DNA of 64,000 nucleotides from Euphorbia lathyris (GCF_963576675.1 NC_088914.1:85434441-85498440), one strand, 5' to 3'. Shown: positions 9,640 to 21,670, counted from the stretch's first letter. Notes: a model not told the origin generated them from the sequence alone. Numbers and translations: made by a program.

Positions 9640-12600
9640 TCAAATTGGAGGCTGTGAGGAAACGAGACCCTGTTTGGGAAGAAAGAAATAAAGTGTTGCT
9701 GCAGATAAAGGTTTAGTGAGTAGATCAGCGAGTTGGAGTTTAGTAGAAATATGTGGAGTGGACAGAAATCCGGAAGTAATATGATCACGAACAAGATGAC
9801 AATCGATATCTAAGTGTTTAGTGTGTTCATGAAATACTGGATTAGATGCAATATGAATGGCGGCTTGACTGTCACAATGTAGCTGGATAGGTAAGGGAAG
9901 TGAAATTTGAAATTCACGAAATAAATATGAGATCCACTTGAGTTCACAACTGGTGGTTGCCATACTGCGATATTCAGCTTCAGCGGAAGATTTACTGACT
10001 GTAGGTTGTTTCTTTGCCTTCCAAGAAATAAGAGCATTCCCAAAAAAATACAATAACCACCAATGGATCTTCGTGTTTCTTTACACCGACCCCAATCAGC
10101 GTCACAATAAGCCGTGAGGCGAAAATCTGAATTAACTCCATAAAATAAACCATAATGCAGCGTGCCTTTGAGATAGCGCAAAGGATAGAACAAGGCCTCA
10201 AGGTGATTAGAACAAGGTTGGTGCATAAACTGACTAAGCTGTTGAACAGCAAAACCAATGTCGGGGCGAGTGAAATTTAAATAAAGTAATCTTCCAACAA
10301 GCTTGCGATACTGATTGGGAGCGGGAATGGGAGTGCCAAGAGCGGGGTCCAAATTAGTACAAGATTGCATTGGACAATGAGAGGAATGAGCGGAAGCTAA
10401 CCCTGTATCAGAAAGCAAGTCAGAAATATATTTTTGTTGGGACAGAAAAATTCCCATTTTATTACGAGCAAGTTCAATGCCTAGGAAGTATTTAGCAGGG
10501 CCTAGGTCTTTAATAGTAAAAAGAGAGTGTAAATGATCTTTGACATGAAAAATAACATCCTCGGAATTACCCGAAATGAGTATATCATCAACGTAAACGA
10601 TGAGGATGATAAAAATGTCAGGCTTGGTATACGTGAATAAGCAATGATCACAAGATGCTTGGGTAAAGCCAAATGCAAGAATTTTAGATGTGAATTCTTT
10701 ATTCCATTGGCGACCCGCTTGTTTAAGACCGTAAAGATATTTACGTAGTTTACAAACCTGACCGGGTTTAGTCTTTTGATAACCCTCCGGAGGTTGGAGA
10801 TAGATGTCTTCATCCACAAAACCATGAAGATAAGCATTATTTATGTCAATTTGATGAATGGGCCAAGCTTTGGCAGCCGCAATGGCAATCATGAAGCGAA
10901 CGGTGACTACTTTAGCAACCGGAGAAAAACTCTCTAAATAATCGATACCTTGGATTTGATTATAGCCACGGGCCACTAAACGAGCTTTGTATCAGTCAAC
11001 GGAACCATCAGGTTTATGTTTAATACGAAAAATCCATCGAGTAGAAATAGCCTTCTTACCAGGAGGTAAAGAAGTAATGTCCTATGTATCATTGTCTTCT
11101 AATGCTTTTAATTCAACATACATGGCCTGAAGCCATTGAGGAGAAGAGGCTGCCTGTTTGTTATTGGTAGGTTCAGTGCATTTATTAATAGTAGAAATAA
11201 AGGCAGAATGCAAAGAACTAAATGGGGGTAAAATGGGAATGGGGGTAGAAGATACATGACACGAAGAAGTAGGAGAGAGTGTGTAGTAAAGTCTTGAAGC
11301 CAAGATGGAGTTTTAAGAGGTCGTCCAAAACGAGAATTACGTTGAGGAGGTGGAAGTGTAATTCGATCAAAAGGAGTGGAAATGGGATTGTTAGAAACTA
11401 AAATGGGGGTAATGGAGGTGCTTACGGGAATAGGTAAGGAGGATTCTGCAAGGGGTTGAGTGGTGGGAGATGAACTCGAAATAGGGGAATGCAAAGGAGA
11501 TGAGTGAGATTGAGTATGATCAAATGAGGTAGAAATAGGAGCCTCAATAGAGAGAAGAGGGGATGAAGTAGGTGGAACAGGAATTGTTGGGGAAGAAGAA
11601 ACAATAGGTGTTGTGGAATGAAGTATATTTGGTATGGGAAATATGGGATTGGATGATGAAGTCGTAACTGTAGAATCAGAAGCGTGAGAAGTGTATGGGA
11701 AATGAGTTTCGTTAAACACTACATCATGAGAAATGATGATTTGATTGGTATTAAGATTGTAAATCTTATATGCTTTATGATCAAAAGCATAACCAACAAA
11801 AATACCGGGAAATGCCCGAGGATCCAACTTATCACGAGAAGGATGTAAATTAGAAAAGAAACAATGACAACCAAAAACTTTCAAAAAGGAGTAATTGGGA
11901 GATTTGCCATGTAATTTTTCATAAGGTGATTTCCAATCCAATAAAGGAGTTGGAAGTATATTAATGATATGTGTGGCAGTTAGAAGTGCTTCGCCCCAAA
12001 AAACCTTAGGAAGCGATGCATGAAATAGTAGTGCTCGTGTGATTTCAACGAGCAAATGTTTGTGTTTACGTTCAACAATACCATTTTGTTGAGGTGTATA
12101 TACAAATGATTTTTGATGAAAAGTTCCCCTATTTTGGAAAAAAACTTGACAAGTGTGATTAAGAAATTCAGTGCCATGATCAGTTCGAATTTGTTTAATT
12201 TTTGTGTTAAATTGATTCTCAATTAACAAAATGAATGATTCAATGGCAGTAAAAACACTAGTTTTATCACATAGCAGTATGGTCCAAGTAGCACGGGTAT
12301 AGTTATCCACAATGGATAAAAAATACTTGGCTCCCGTAAGGGTAGCAAGTTTATAAGGGCCCCAAAGATCCATATGAAGTAATTGAAAAGGAAAAGTAGT
12401 AGAGATATCTGTGCGAGAAAAGGATAAGCGATGTTGTTTTGCCATAGGACAAACATTACATGATATATTGTTGGAAACAGAAGAAATAACAGAAATATGT
12501 GCTAATTTGGATGCCGAAGCATGTCCTAAGCGATGATGCCACAAAAACACAGAATCGTTGTTAGTAACAACATTAGTAAGTGGTAATGGCGATGAAATAC

Positions 12601-14559
12601 ATGGAACAATGTACTCTTTATTACAAACATAGCTAGCTATTATGGCGGGATCAAAAGATTGAGATGTAAGGTAATATATGCCTCCTTGGAAAAAAAACCA
12701 ACATCAATAACAGTATCAGAATGATGGGCCTGAAATAAGCAAAAATTAGGAAAAAAACAAAGAACAATATCAGAATCATGTGTTAAGCGTCCAACATACA
12801 ACAAGTTATGAGTAAAAGTAGGTATGTGTAAAACGTCCTTTAGTATGAATTCAGGACGAATTATAATAGAACTAATATGTGTAATCTTATTTTTAGATCC
12901 ATCGGGTAAATGAACCCAGTTATTTGTGTTAGTAGAGTTAATGTGAGTAAAAAGACTAAGCTTGTTACTCATATGAGATGTAGCACCAGTATCAATTATC
13001 CAAACAGATAATGGAGTAGTAGGAGAAGAGTTTGTAGAAAAAACACTAGGATAGTTAGATTGTGATGTAGAGGATGTACCTGCGAAGCCAGAAAAGTTGG
13101 CCAAAGGCATATGAGAAGTGGATGGTTGGTCATCTCCATATTGTTTGGAATTGTTGTTCTTCATCACTTTTTGAACTTCATATTGAACCATTTGAGCAAA
13201 GCCATGAGGCATAGGATAGTTGGAAGCACCAGTTTCTGTGTTCTCAAAATCAGATCCGTCAAGAGGTGTATCGGCCGAAGCACAATGAGCACGAGGCTTG
13301 GTATTCTTATTCTTCTTCTTTTTTAATTCCTGAAACCACTCAAGATAACCATGCAATTTAAAACATGATTCCTTCTCATGACCAGATTTGTTACAATGAG
13401 TACAGAACCGATCAGCTTTGGTACTAGGATCTCGTTTCTGACCATGAGTATGGGGAGAAGTAGTAGGAATGGATGTCTTAGAAGCAAGAGCTGCAATCTC
13501 AAATGAGGCATGTTCAGAGGTAACCTCTTTTTGTTTTTCCACATTTTGTAACATAGAGTATGCTTTATGCAAATTGGGTAAAGGATCCATCAACAACATT
13601 TGATGCTTGATATGAGAATATTCAGAACGTAATCCCATAAGGAATTGTACAAGCTGATTAGTATTGTGAGATTCATGTGCCTTTTGTGTAGCAAAACAAG
13701 TGCAAATATGTGATGCTTCACAAGAATAGACAAATACAGGGCATAAGTAAGCTAACTCGTCCCAAAGTCTTTTGAGCTGAGTAAAGTAGAGAGCAATTGA
13801 TAAAGTACCCTGACGAAAAGCATTAATCTCACGTTTTAATTTGTAAATCAGCGAACCATTGGAACCTCCAAAACGTTGTTCAAGTTCTTTCCACAATGCT
13901 CTTGCAGATGAAGAAAAAATGAAAGCATCTGCTAGGTCCTTAGTAATAGAATTCTGAATCCATGACATAACCATACAATCAGCCCTCTGCCACTGATGAT
14001 AATCAGGTGAAGTTTGGGGTGGGGTAAATTCATCACATAACACAAAATTCAGTTTCTCTTTAGTAGATAGGGCTAATATCATAGCTCTTCGCCATGTAAC
14101 ATATTTATTGCCATTCAATGGCATGGTAACAAGAATAGTACCAGGATTATCAGTTGTAGTTAGCTGTAAAGACAAAGCATAATCGTCTTGAACATTCGAA
14201 GAACGATGAGTATGAGTATTGACATGGCAAAAACGCTCAGTGTTCATGTTATGAATTGGTGTAGGAGACGAAAAATGATCATGTGAAGCAGAATGGTGTA
14301 CCTGAGAATAAGATGGAGACGCCGGTGTTCTACTGACCGGTGGAGTTAAACGAGGCATTTTGGAGTTGACATTAAGCATTTGTGCCTGACCAAAAGTTAC
14401 ATGCCGTTTAGACTTCATATTAGCAGGAGCATTAGATACTGGCTCAGATAGAAATAACTGTGGCGGATTCACTGGTGATTTAGCAAGCATTGATGGAGTT
14501 GGAGAAGAATCAGATGAGACAGAATCAACTTCAAAATCTACAAAGCCTCGTTTAGCCAT
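9640..14559 (-). pseudogene. Copia gag-pol polyprotein, several frameshifts and stops
   Basis: The reading starts at Met 14559. Gag (to about 13300) has the LTR-Copia N-terminal motif and one CCHC knuckle (CTHCNKSGHEKESC). Protease shows WIIDTGATSHMS. A frameshift in an A-run near 12690 separates it from the integrase (about 11700-12550), which has the HHRLGHAS...CNVC zinc site, a catalytic Asp in TDHGTEF and Glu in VERKH. Another frameshift lies near 11290. In-frame stops follow at about 11079-11081 (TAG where Trp is expected) and 10992-10994 (TGA just before YKARL). Reverse transcriptase (to about 10260) has YVDDILISG. RNase H (to about 9650) lies in two frames (YCDADWG, then SSAEAEYR and HCDSQAAIHI). 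No functional polyprotein can be made. Confidence 0.9.
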
Positions 14560-15202
14560 TGCAGGGAGTGAAACAAATGTAGAACAAAAGGAGCTTCAAG
14601 TAATTAACCACAGATGAAACAACAAAAATATCCAAATCACGTTGCCAGAAAAAATCCAGAACAAGATGAGGAACTGCAGATAATCACCGAAAACAGATGA
14701 AAACAAAAGCCGTCAAACCGTAATCCCCGAAAACAGATGAAATAAGAACAGGAATCGCAAACCACTCGAGATTGCGAGAAAACCGCAAAAATCACAGGAA
14801 GAAGATGATCGATTAACAGAAACCACAAGAACTGAAAGAAGACCAGTGCTAATCGCAAAAATTAGATGACCTGAAGTTCGATAAAAACAGCGCAAATCGC
14901 AGGAAGTAAAAGAGGAGCAAATCACGAGAATATAGCAAGCGATGCAAGTCGCAAATGTGAAAAGAAAATATCAGTCTGTAATCTGATAGCTTGTGTGAGA
15001 TTTAACTACTGCATTGCACTGCCCAAGCATACAGAGAGAAAGAGAAAAACGAGTTCCCAAGGCAGGAAAGGCGGAAGGATTGGATTAAAGCAACTGTTGC
15101 TTAAACGGTGTAATTTGTTGTATGTGCAGAGAGTAAAATCTTATAATAGATCCTTTAAACTAATAAGTTTTGTTATAAGGGTGAGAGAGGAGAAAAACTT
15201 TT

Positions 15203-15214
15203 GCTCTGATACCA
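15203..15214 (-). other. Primer-binding site, initiator-Met tRNA type
   Basis: TGGTATCAGAGC on the minus strand, two bases inside the 5' LTR. This is the standard plant Copia primer site. Confidence 0.85.
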
Positions 15215-15216
15215 TA

Positions 15217-15341
15217 TAGAATAAGACACAAAAGTGAAATATAATAAACTCTCTTATTTATGATATTAAGGTACAAGTATTTATACTACTAATTACAATG
15301 TTGATTTACTGTTCTACCCTTAATATATTAATACATTAACA
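15217..15341 (-). repeat. 5' LTR of short-LTR Copia
   Basis: 125-bp direct repeat of 9507-9631. It would hold the promoter, but no obvious TATA is recognisable in so short an LTR. Confidence 0.92.
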
Positions 15342-16599
15342 ATATTATATTAATTGGTTACTAAAAAGATGCAATTCAAATTAGTGAGATGGACGAGAAG
15401 AGAAGAGGAAACACTACTATTCCAGCATCCCCGGTGGATGAGAAGAGAGAGAATTTCATAAATTAAATATTATGTGTGGGTCCATTTTTTATTTTTTAAT
15501 TTGTTAATAGTAAGTCATTTATATTAACATATTAATTCGATCCCAAATTGAACGTGATATCAATTGTAAAATAATGTCATGATGAAATTTATTTTTAAAA
15601 TTATAATGATTTAAGAGTATAAACTCACACTCTGCAAAACAAATACGTGATGAAGATACTCTTAAAGTAGGATACAAACACCTACTTAACAAAGATAATG
15701 GCAATATTAGATTTTGATCATGTGACAATAAAAATATTTGATATTAAAAGCATGGTTATTAAAATTCATTTTTAATATTAACATATTATTAAATTTTGTT
15801 TCTTTTGAAATAATGATTTAGACAAATTTAATTATATCATTAAATTTTTCTTCTCATTCAATACATAAAAAAAAAACATGATCTTATTATCATTGTCATC
15901 TCTCCTTAAATTTTAAGGAAATTTTACTTTGAACTTTAATCTAATAAAATTTTAAATTTTAAAAAAATTATATTAAAAATGAAATTTAGAAACTATAATA
16001 TTAGAAGCAATATAATTTAGGACCATAAATATAATTTATCTTATACCTTTTTACATAAAAATCACACTAATTATAAAAATTACAATATCAGTTAAATATA
16101 TAATAAGCACTTTCTTTTCTTTTATTTTTTTATAGCTTTTATCAGTTAAATATATAAATACGTGGTGAATTAACTTTTTTTTTAAGCAAGTGAATTAACT
16201 TTTGTTATTAGTTATTAAAATTAGGGTTCTTTACATAAAAATCATAACTGATAATAGTATTATTGCTTTATCCATATGAATAATTTAATTCTTAAAATAT
16301 TAAAAACATTAAAATTTATTTTATAAATGTCAAGTAATCTTCTAAATAATTAATTGGTGAAATGCAGGCCGAAGATCCATTTTCTTTCAACTGCCATGCT
16401 ATTTTTGGCTTAATAGAATTCAAAATATTGATTGACAAAATTGTAGATAAATTTTAAAACTTAAATTTTCTTGTAAATTTCCCTTAAAATTAAATAAAAA
16501 GTGGCCTAGTAGATGGCGTAAACTTGGGATATTGCATTGACTTTCTTGTAAAGAAACAAAAATACCAAGGACTAATAATTACTTGTAACAAAAGTTGCG
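15342..16599. other. AT-rich duplicon flank
   Basis: No gene. Very AT-rich. From about 16490 it matches 2088-2220 of unit A, giving the empty site for the insertion that follows. Confidence 0.55.
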
Positions 16600-17244
16600 C
16601 CCAAAAAAAATGCTCCCAATCTTCCTCCTCCCCAATTTTCTCTGTTTTCTGCCATTCTTTTCTCATTTTCTGTCCAAATTTCATCATCTGTTGAGTTTCA
16701 AATTGTCCTCTTTTGAAGATCTACTTTGAGTGGGAAGAAGGAAGGAAGTTTGTCTTCCTTCTTCCTACCACACCGGTTAGATTTTATGTGTTTTACTTTA
16801 TTGTTTTTTTCTTTTTAGTCAATTTCCATATATTTTATCAGATTTCTTCATCCGTTTGAATTGTATCTGCTTTCTATTATTCTTTCATTTATATCATTTT
16901 CGAATTTAGCAAGTGCGGAAACGGTTTATCTTGTACGTGGATCAATATATCTACGTGGTTGCATCAAAAGAAAGGACTCAGATCCGAATGTTCGGAATGA
17001 CCTAAATTCTGAAGACTGGATTGCATCTACTTTTCTGCAGATTTCGATTTACGATAAATATATGTTTTATTGTTGTTTTGTGTTTTTTTATGCCTTTATG
17101 GCATTTTTTGCTCTCTGTAGCCGTTTAATTCTCTTTATAGATCTTGTAAGAATTGATTTCTTACTGTTGTTTCCTTGTTGTACTTGTTGTGTTTTTATCT
17201 AATGAAGTTATAAGCATTTTCATCAAAAAAAAAAAAAAAAAAAA
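16600..17244 (+). mobile_element. Poly(A)-ended retroposon or processed transcript copy
   Basis: About 645 bp ending in an uninterrupted A-run of about 20 (17225-17246). It is flanked by the 13-bp direct repeat AACAAAAGTTGCG (16587-16599 and 17245-17257). Unit A carries one copy of this sequence at 2211-2223 without the insert, so the empty site is visible. These are the marks of LINE-machinery retroposition. The start is pyrimidine-rich (CTTCCTCCTCCCC), like a 5' UTR. I found no convincing coding sequence and no pol III A/B boxes, so this could be a processed non-coding transcript, an unusual SINE or a 5'-truncated LINE tail. Confidence 0.8.
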
Positions 17245-17400
17245 AACAAAAGTTGCGGTTTTGAAGTGTCTAAATTCTAATACTCTGTAGAAGTCAACAA
17301 AGGAGACTTTGTTTAGCTCCTTGGGTCTTTCATTAATCCCACAAAAAAAAAAATCAATGAATGATGTTAGGTATAAATGGTGTTATTATTAGAACTTTAA

Positions 17401-17714
17401 CGAGCCGAGTTGGGACCGAACTTGGATAGATGTAGATTCGGTTTGTTAATATTTCAAGCCGAGTTATTTTGAATCGAGTTTTAACCAATTTTTTTCCTAT
17501 TTCATCATACATATATAGAATAAATAGTATAAACGATAAAAAAAAAGTTCTATTATTATTAAAACCTTAACCAGCCAAGTTGGGACTGAAGTTGTGTAGG
17601 TTTAGGTTTGGTTTGTTAATATCTTGAGCCAAGTTATCTTGAGTCGAGTTTTAATTAATTTTTTACCTAATTCATCATATATATGTAGAATAAGTAGTAT
17701 AAATAATAATAAAA
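17401..17714. repeat. Tandem ~160-bp duplication inside the ATL flank
   Basis: Two diverged tandem copies (about 17385-17545 and 17553-17714) share 'CTTAACGAGCCGAGTTGGGAC', 'GGTTTGTTAATATC' and 'TTCATCATA..TAGAATAA' segments in the same order. Unit A (2350-2405 plus 3018-3130) and the fragment at 5676-5840 each have a single copy. Confidence 0.7.
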
Positions 17715-17854
17715 GGGCTAATTACAAATCTAGCCCAATTAAGAGGAGTCATTTACATATCTAACCCACTTTGCTTCCATCTTACCAAATTAGATCATTT
17801 CATCCATTTTGGACAAAATTACCCTTAGTTCTATTGATCGATGGATCTGCTCCT

Positions 17855-17962
17855 GCTTCTTCTTCTTCCGCTTCTTCTTCTTCTTCTTCTTCTTCGGCTT
17901 CTTCTTCTTCTTCTTCTTCTGGTTATGGTTCTTCTTCTTCTTCTTCTTCTTCGGTTCATCTT
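17855..17962. repeat. (TTC)n low-complexity tract
   Basis: Imperfect TTC repeats on the plus strand. The apparent Lys- or Ser-rich ORFs here are artefacts of the repeat. Confidence 0.9.
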
Positions 17963-18151
17963 CTTCGATTTCTGATATCAATCGTTAGCGATTTTTGAGA
18001 TTTTTGAAGTATTATGTTCAATTTCCCGTAGAAATTGTATGTTTTTCGCTTATACGCCTGCTTTTCTCGCTGGTGTTGCATCTTTCTTCATCTGTAATGG
18101 TATCGTTTCAATTTTCTATTTTTTCCATAATTTTCCATCATTTTTCTCCAT

Positions 18152-18380
18152 TGTTGTCGCATTTGTGACGAAATTTGTTGCATTTCGTCACAAATGCGAC
18201 AACAGTTGTCGCATTTCGTCGCAAATGCGACAACACTGGTCGCAGAGTCACAAATGCGACAAGAGTTGTCGCATTTGCGACGAAATGCGACAAGAGTTGT
18301 CGCATTTGCGACGAAATGCGACAACTGTTGTCGCATTTGTGACGAAATGCGACAAATTTCGTCACAAATGCTACAACAAT
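18152..18380. repeat. Array of GTCGCATTTG/GACGAAATGCGAC hairpins
   Basis: About ten alternating direct and inverted copies of a ~20-bp unit (GTCGCATTTGTGACGAAAT and its complement) are packed without spacers at the centre of the fold-back element. Units differ mainly by T/C at one position (GTGACG or GCGACG). The sequence could form a series of perfect stem-loops. Confidence 0.9.
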
Positions 18381-18686
18381 AGAGAAAAATGTTGGAAAAT
18401 TGAGAAAATTGAAATGATACCATTATAGACGAAGAAAGAGGTAAGACCAGCGAGAAAAGCAGACGTATAAGCTAAAAACATACAATTTCTACGGGAAATT
18501 GAACATAATACTTCAAAAGTCTCAAAAATCTCTAACGATTGATATCAGAAATCGATCTATCAATCAATAGAATTAAGGGTAATTTTGTCCAAAGTGGATG
18601 AAATGGTCTAATTTGGTAAAATGGAAGCAAAGTGGGTTAGATATGTAAATGACCCTTCTTAGTTGGGCTAGATTTGTAATTAGCCC

Positions 18687-19113
18687 TAAAAAAATCTATA
18701 ACATACTCCACATTAGTTTAAAAATTAAAAAAAAATCACTTGTTATGAACGAGCGTCTAGTAACTATAACTGGTAGACATTAGTTGTTACTATGTATTAT
18801 CTAATGAGCTAGATTACTTTCCTAATTGTAATATATATCGTATACAAGTTTCCTATACGAATTAGGATTACTCAAGGCCCCGAACTTCAACAAGTATTCT
18901 CTTATTATGTTTATTAGCTCAATACAAGAATTTAACCATTTAACCTTCTTAAAATATATTGTTTTTCTAAATACAGTTGTAAAAGATGCTAGGCGTTAGT
19001 CGGGCGAACAAGGTCCTTACAGATTAATTGGAATTGTATTTTTTGTAGTTTTATATTTTTTATTAAATAAAGTATATAATTAATATATGAATTATACCAT
19101 GTAAAAATAATAA
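18687..19113. other. AT-rich duplicon flank
   Basis: No gene. It continues the unit B flank (compare 3130-3250 and 4860-4910). From about 18985 the GCTAGGCG/GTCGGGCG motif resembles the ends of a small GC-tipped MITE whose other end may be near 19915-20060. Confidence 0.45.
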
Positions 19114-19671
19114 GGGTAATTAATTTATTAGTCCCTGTATTTTGATAAAACACACTGTTTAGTCCTTGTATTTTTAAAAACACATGGAAAGGTCCCTAAC
19201 CTTTTTCTCAGTGAACTGTTTAGTCCTTCCGCCTGTTTGTTAGATTTTTTACCATTTATGACTTCGGAAATGACTAAATTACCCTTTACTATTTACCATC
19301 AAACTTTAGAAGAGGAAATCCAATTTAGAAGAAGAAGCTATTTGTATGGAAACAAGAAAAAGAACAGACTTAATGCTTACGAATTTGAACGATTAAGAAG
19401 AAAATCAAGAAGAAGAACACTCAAAGTTGATTTCAGATGTATTAGAGTTTAAAGGAAAGGAAAATAAAGGAAAAGAAGAATGCAAATCCAAATTGACTAA
19501 CAAAATCTTCATGAGGGTCTAACGGCAGGGACTAAACAGTTCATCGAGAAAAACGTTAGGGACTAAACAGTTCATCGAGAAAAAGGTTAGGGACTTTATC
19601 ATGTGTTTTTGAAAATATAGGGACTAACATTGTGTTTTGTCAAAATATAGGGACTAGTAAATTAATTACCC
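19114..19671. mobile_element. Mutator-type MITE with perfect 9-bp TSD
   Basis: 558 bp. The termini GGGTAATTAATTTATTAGTCC and its complement (ending GGTAATTAATTTACTAGTCC inverted) extend as inverted repeats beyond 100 bp. The target duplication AAATAATAA is exact (19105-19113, 19672-19680), and 9 bp is the Mutator length. Short TTTAGTCC/GGACTAAA motifs recur. The small ORF inside is not a gene. Confidence 0.9.
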
Positions 19672-20590
19672 AAATAATAATATAACATATTTAGGATAGA
19701 TGAATATATATATTTTAATATTATTTATATTAATGTCCTTAAAAAAATAACGAATGCATCAATAAAATAATATTTATAACAAAATGTATCAAAATAAAAT
19801 AAAATTAATATTTTTAAAAATACATTTGATAATTTAAGGTTTTTTTATTTAATATTTTACTTAAAATTAAAAAAAACATAAAATTTAAGGGTCAGTTTTT
19901 TTTTTAAAAAAAAAGGCCGCCTAGGAGCCGCCTGAGGTCGTCTAGACCCGTCTAGGAGACCAAAAATCAGTTAACCAATTTATACCGTCCGACTATTGAA
20001 AATCGGGACTGTATGTTCTAAAAATCTCCACCTAGGTGGCTTTGACCGGTTTTTAGAACACTGATTTTAAGCAATGATTAAAAACAAAACTAACTGGATG
20101 ACGTAGATATTCAAAACCAATAATTTTTTCTGATTTTCTCTGTCTAAGCTCTTGTGTGTTTTTTTGGCTACCTAGATCCCTTAGAAGCCATCTAAGGGCA
20201 TCTTGAAAGGTGTCTAGACGGGGATGAAAAAAAAATAAAATAAAAATTCATTATTATTTTGAATTTTTACTTTATTAAAATTTACTTTTAAACCTTTGTT
20301 TAATTGCGTTATCTATTTTTTTCATGCTACGATTAAAGACTTTAATGACATTATTTCATAGTTTTCAATTAATTATATTATTTATAAACATTATCTTTTA
20401 CTTGTTTTGGTTGTTACCATGATATCTTTATTGAAATAATTTTTTTACACGCTTTATCTACATTAAATCTTTTTATATTATTATTTTTAAATAGTATAAT
20501 ACATATTTTAATTTTATTTATAAAAAAAAATACAAATCCGGTTAATCTCCAAAAATCATGTCCGCTTCACTAACGCATAATGTTTAGATT
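19672..20590. other. AT-rich intergenic DNA
   Basis: No gene seen. About 20100-20290 matches 4951-5120 and marks the distal end of the duplicated unit. Confidence 0.5.
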
Positions 20591-20695
20591 TAAGTATTAG
20601 ATTACCTCTCATCGGACAGGACCAGACCAAGATCTAAATAAATTTAAGTATTAGATTACCTCTCATCGGACCGGACCGGACTGAGATCTAAATAA
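20591..20695 (+). repeat. Direct repeat of ~53 bp, two copies
   Basis: Two adjacent near-identical copies, each beginning TTTAAGTATTAGATTACC and ending AGATCTAAATAAA. They differ at a few bases (GGACAGGACCAGACC against GGACCGGACCGGAC). Confidence 0.85.
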
Positions 20696-20699
20696 ATAC

Positions 20700-21670
20700 T
20701 GAGTTTACAAGAGATTTATTAGGATAATTCGTCAAAATACAAAAATACAAAAAAAAAAAAATTGAAATTGCTAGGAAATTGAAATTCGTCAAGATCTTAG
20801 GGTTGCTGGTGTTGACTTTGAATTAGATAGACTTAGAGGGTCCATATTTCAAAATTTTGAAGTTTCATGGCGTCTGCTTTTGTGTTTGGTTTGAAATGTA
20901 GTACGAAACACAAATTCTTTTTGGTTCTTTAATTTCAGGTAAATTACATCCATAACCACTAACTTTTACTTATTTTCACAATGCGGTTATTAAAGTTTAA
21001 AATGTAACATAAAAGTCACTCAATTCTTTATTATTATAGTCACTGAATATTAGTTAATGCTTCAAAATAATTGTTGATAATCTCAAAATTGGAAAGTCTA
21101 AGAATTTATGATATTTTAAACAACTTTATTAATTCTTCTACTTTTTCGTTTGGAGTTAATTATTTAAGTGTTATTTTGTTAGGAGAGAGAAAATTAAAAT
21201 TTAGGAAGAGAAACTTCTAAAAATTATATTTTAAAAAATAAAAAATGTGGTTCCATGATAAATGTGATTTTAAACAATTTTAATGTTTGTACATTTTTAT
21301 TTTAAGATCGTTAATAATCATTTTAAGGCGTTAATTAAGATTTACTAACCATAATATTAGAAAATATAAAGTTGAGTGAGTTTTATATTACGTTTTAAAG
21401 ACAAATAACATACCGTGAAAATGAGTAAAAGTTCAGTTTGAAACGGGTTACCTTTTAATGTCTACATAGGGTGACTTTTTAATACAAAACTAACCATATG
21501 ATTAGGACTACCCTTGTGGCCAAAAAGAAAATTAAATTTTCTCAAAAAAAAAAAAAAAAAAACAAAATCTAACACATTCACATTAAGATAAAATATAATT
21601 AATTATGTACCAGAAGCTTTTCTCAAAAAAAAAAAATAAAGCTATTAAGAAATTAAAACTCGGTATGATT
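20700..21670. other. Intergenic DNA with a degraded Mutator-like MITE
   Basis: No gene. From about 20939 (GGTAAATTACATCCATAACCACTAAC) to about 21430 the order of motifs follows the MITE at 38184-38708 (start, 'tttggttagg'-like centre, 'gtgaaaatgagtaaaagtt' end), but the termini are decayed. Confidence 0.5.

Larger units (their letters stand above)
9507..15341 (-). mobile_element. Ty1/Copia retrotransposon with 125-bp LTRs
   Basis: Full-length but defective element of 5835 bp. The LTRs at 9507-9631 and 15217-15341 differ at about three positions. On the minus strand, the 5' LTR (right) is followed by a primer-binding site matching initiator-Met tRNA (TGGTATCAGAGC; plus 15203-15214), and the 3' LTR is preceded by a purine tract (GAGGAGGGGG; plus 9632-9641). 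Domain order on the minus strand is gag, zinc knuckle, protease, integrase, reverse transcriptase, RNase H, which is Copia order. A clean 5-bp target duplication is not visible (ATTTA against ATATT). It lies inside duplicon unit B. Confidence 0.92.
17715..18686. mobile_element. Fold-back transposon with long inverted arms
   Basis: 972 bp. The left end GGGCTAATTACAAATCTAGCCC pairs with the right end GGGCTAGATTTGTAATTAGCCC. The complementarity continues for roughly 400 bp per arm, for example ACCCTTAGTTCTATTGAT on the left and ATCAATAGAATTAAGGGT on the right. The left arm alone carries a (TTC)n expansion at about 17855-17962. The centre (18152-18380) is an array of short hairpins. The target duplication is obscured in A-rich flanks. 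It is non-coding. It could be a Mutator-type or other fold-back element; the terminal sequence resembles Mutator MITEs here (GGGTAATT). Confidence 0.85.

Noticed and set aside
17771..17998. Ser-rich or Lys-rich small ORFs
   Set aside because: Pure products of the (TTC)n tract.
18152..18380. Possible CRISPR-like array
   Set aside because: Repeats alternate in orientation, have no unique spacers, and lie in a plant nuclear genome inside a transposon.
18039..18428. Overlapping ORFs on both strands (repetitive Cys/Arg/His 'CRISSQMRQ'-like peptides) over the hairpin array
   Set aside because: They arise from the 20-bp repeat being open in several frames; there is no conserved domain, and the sequence is palindromic DNA within a fold-back element.
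19237..19452. 71-codon ORF as a gene
   Set aside because: Entirely within the Mutator MITE at 19114-19671.
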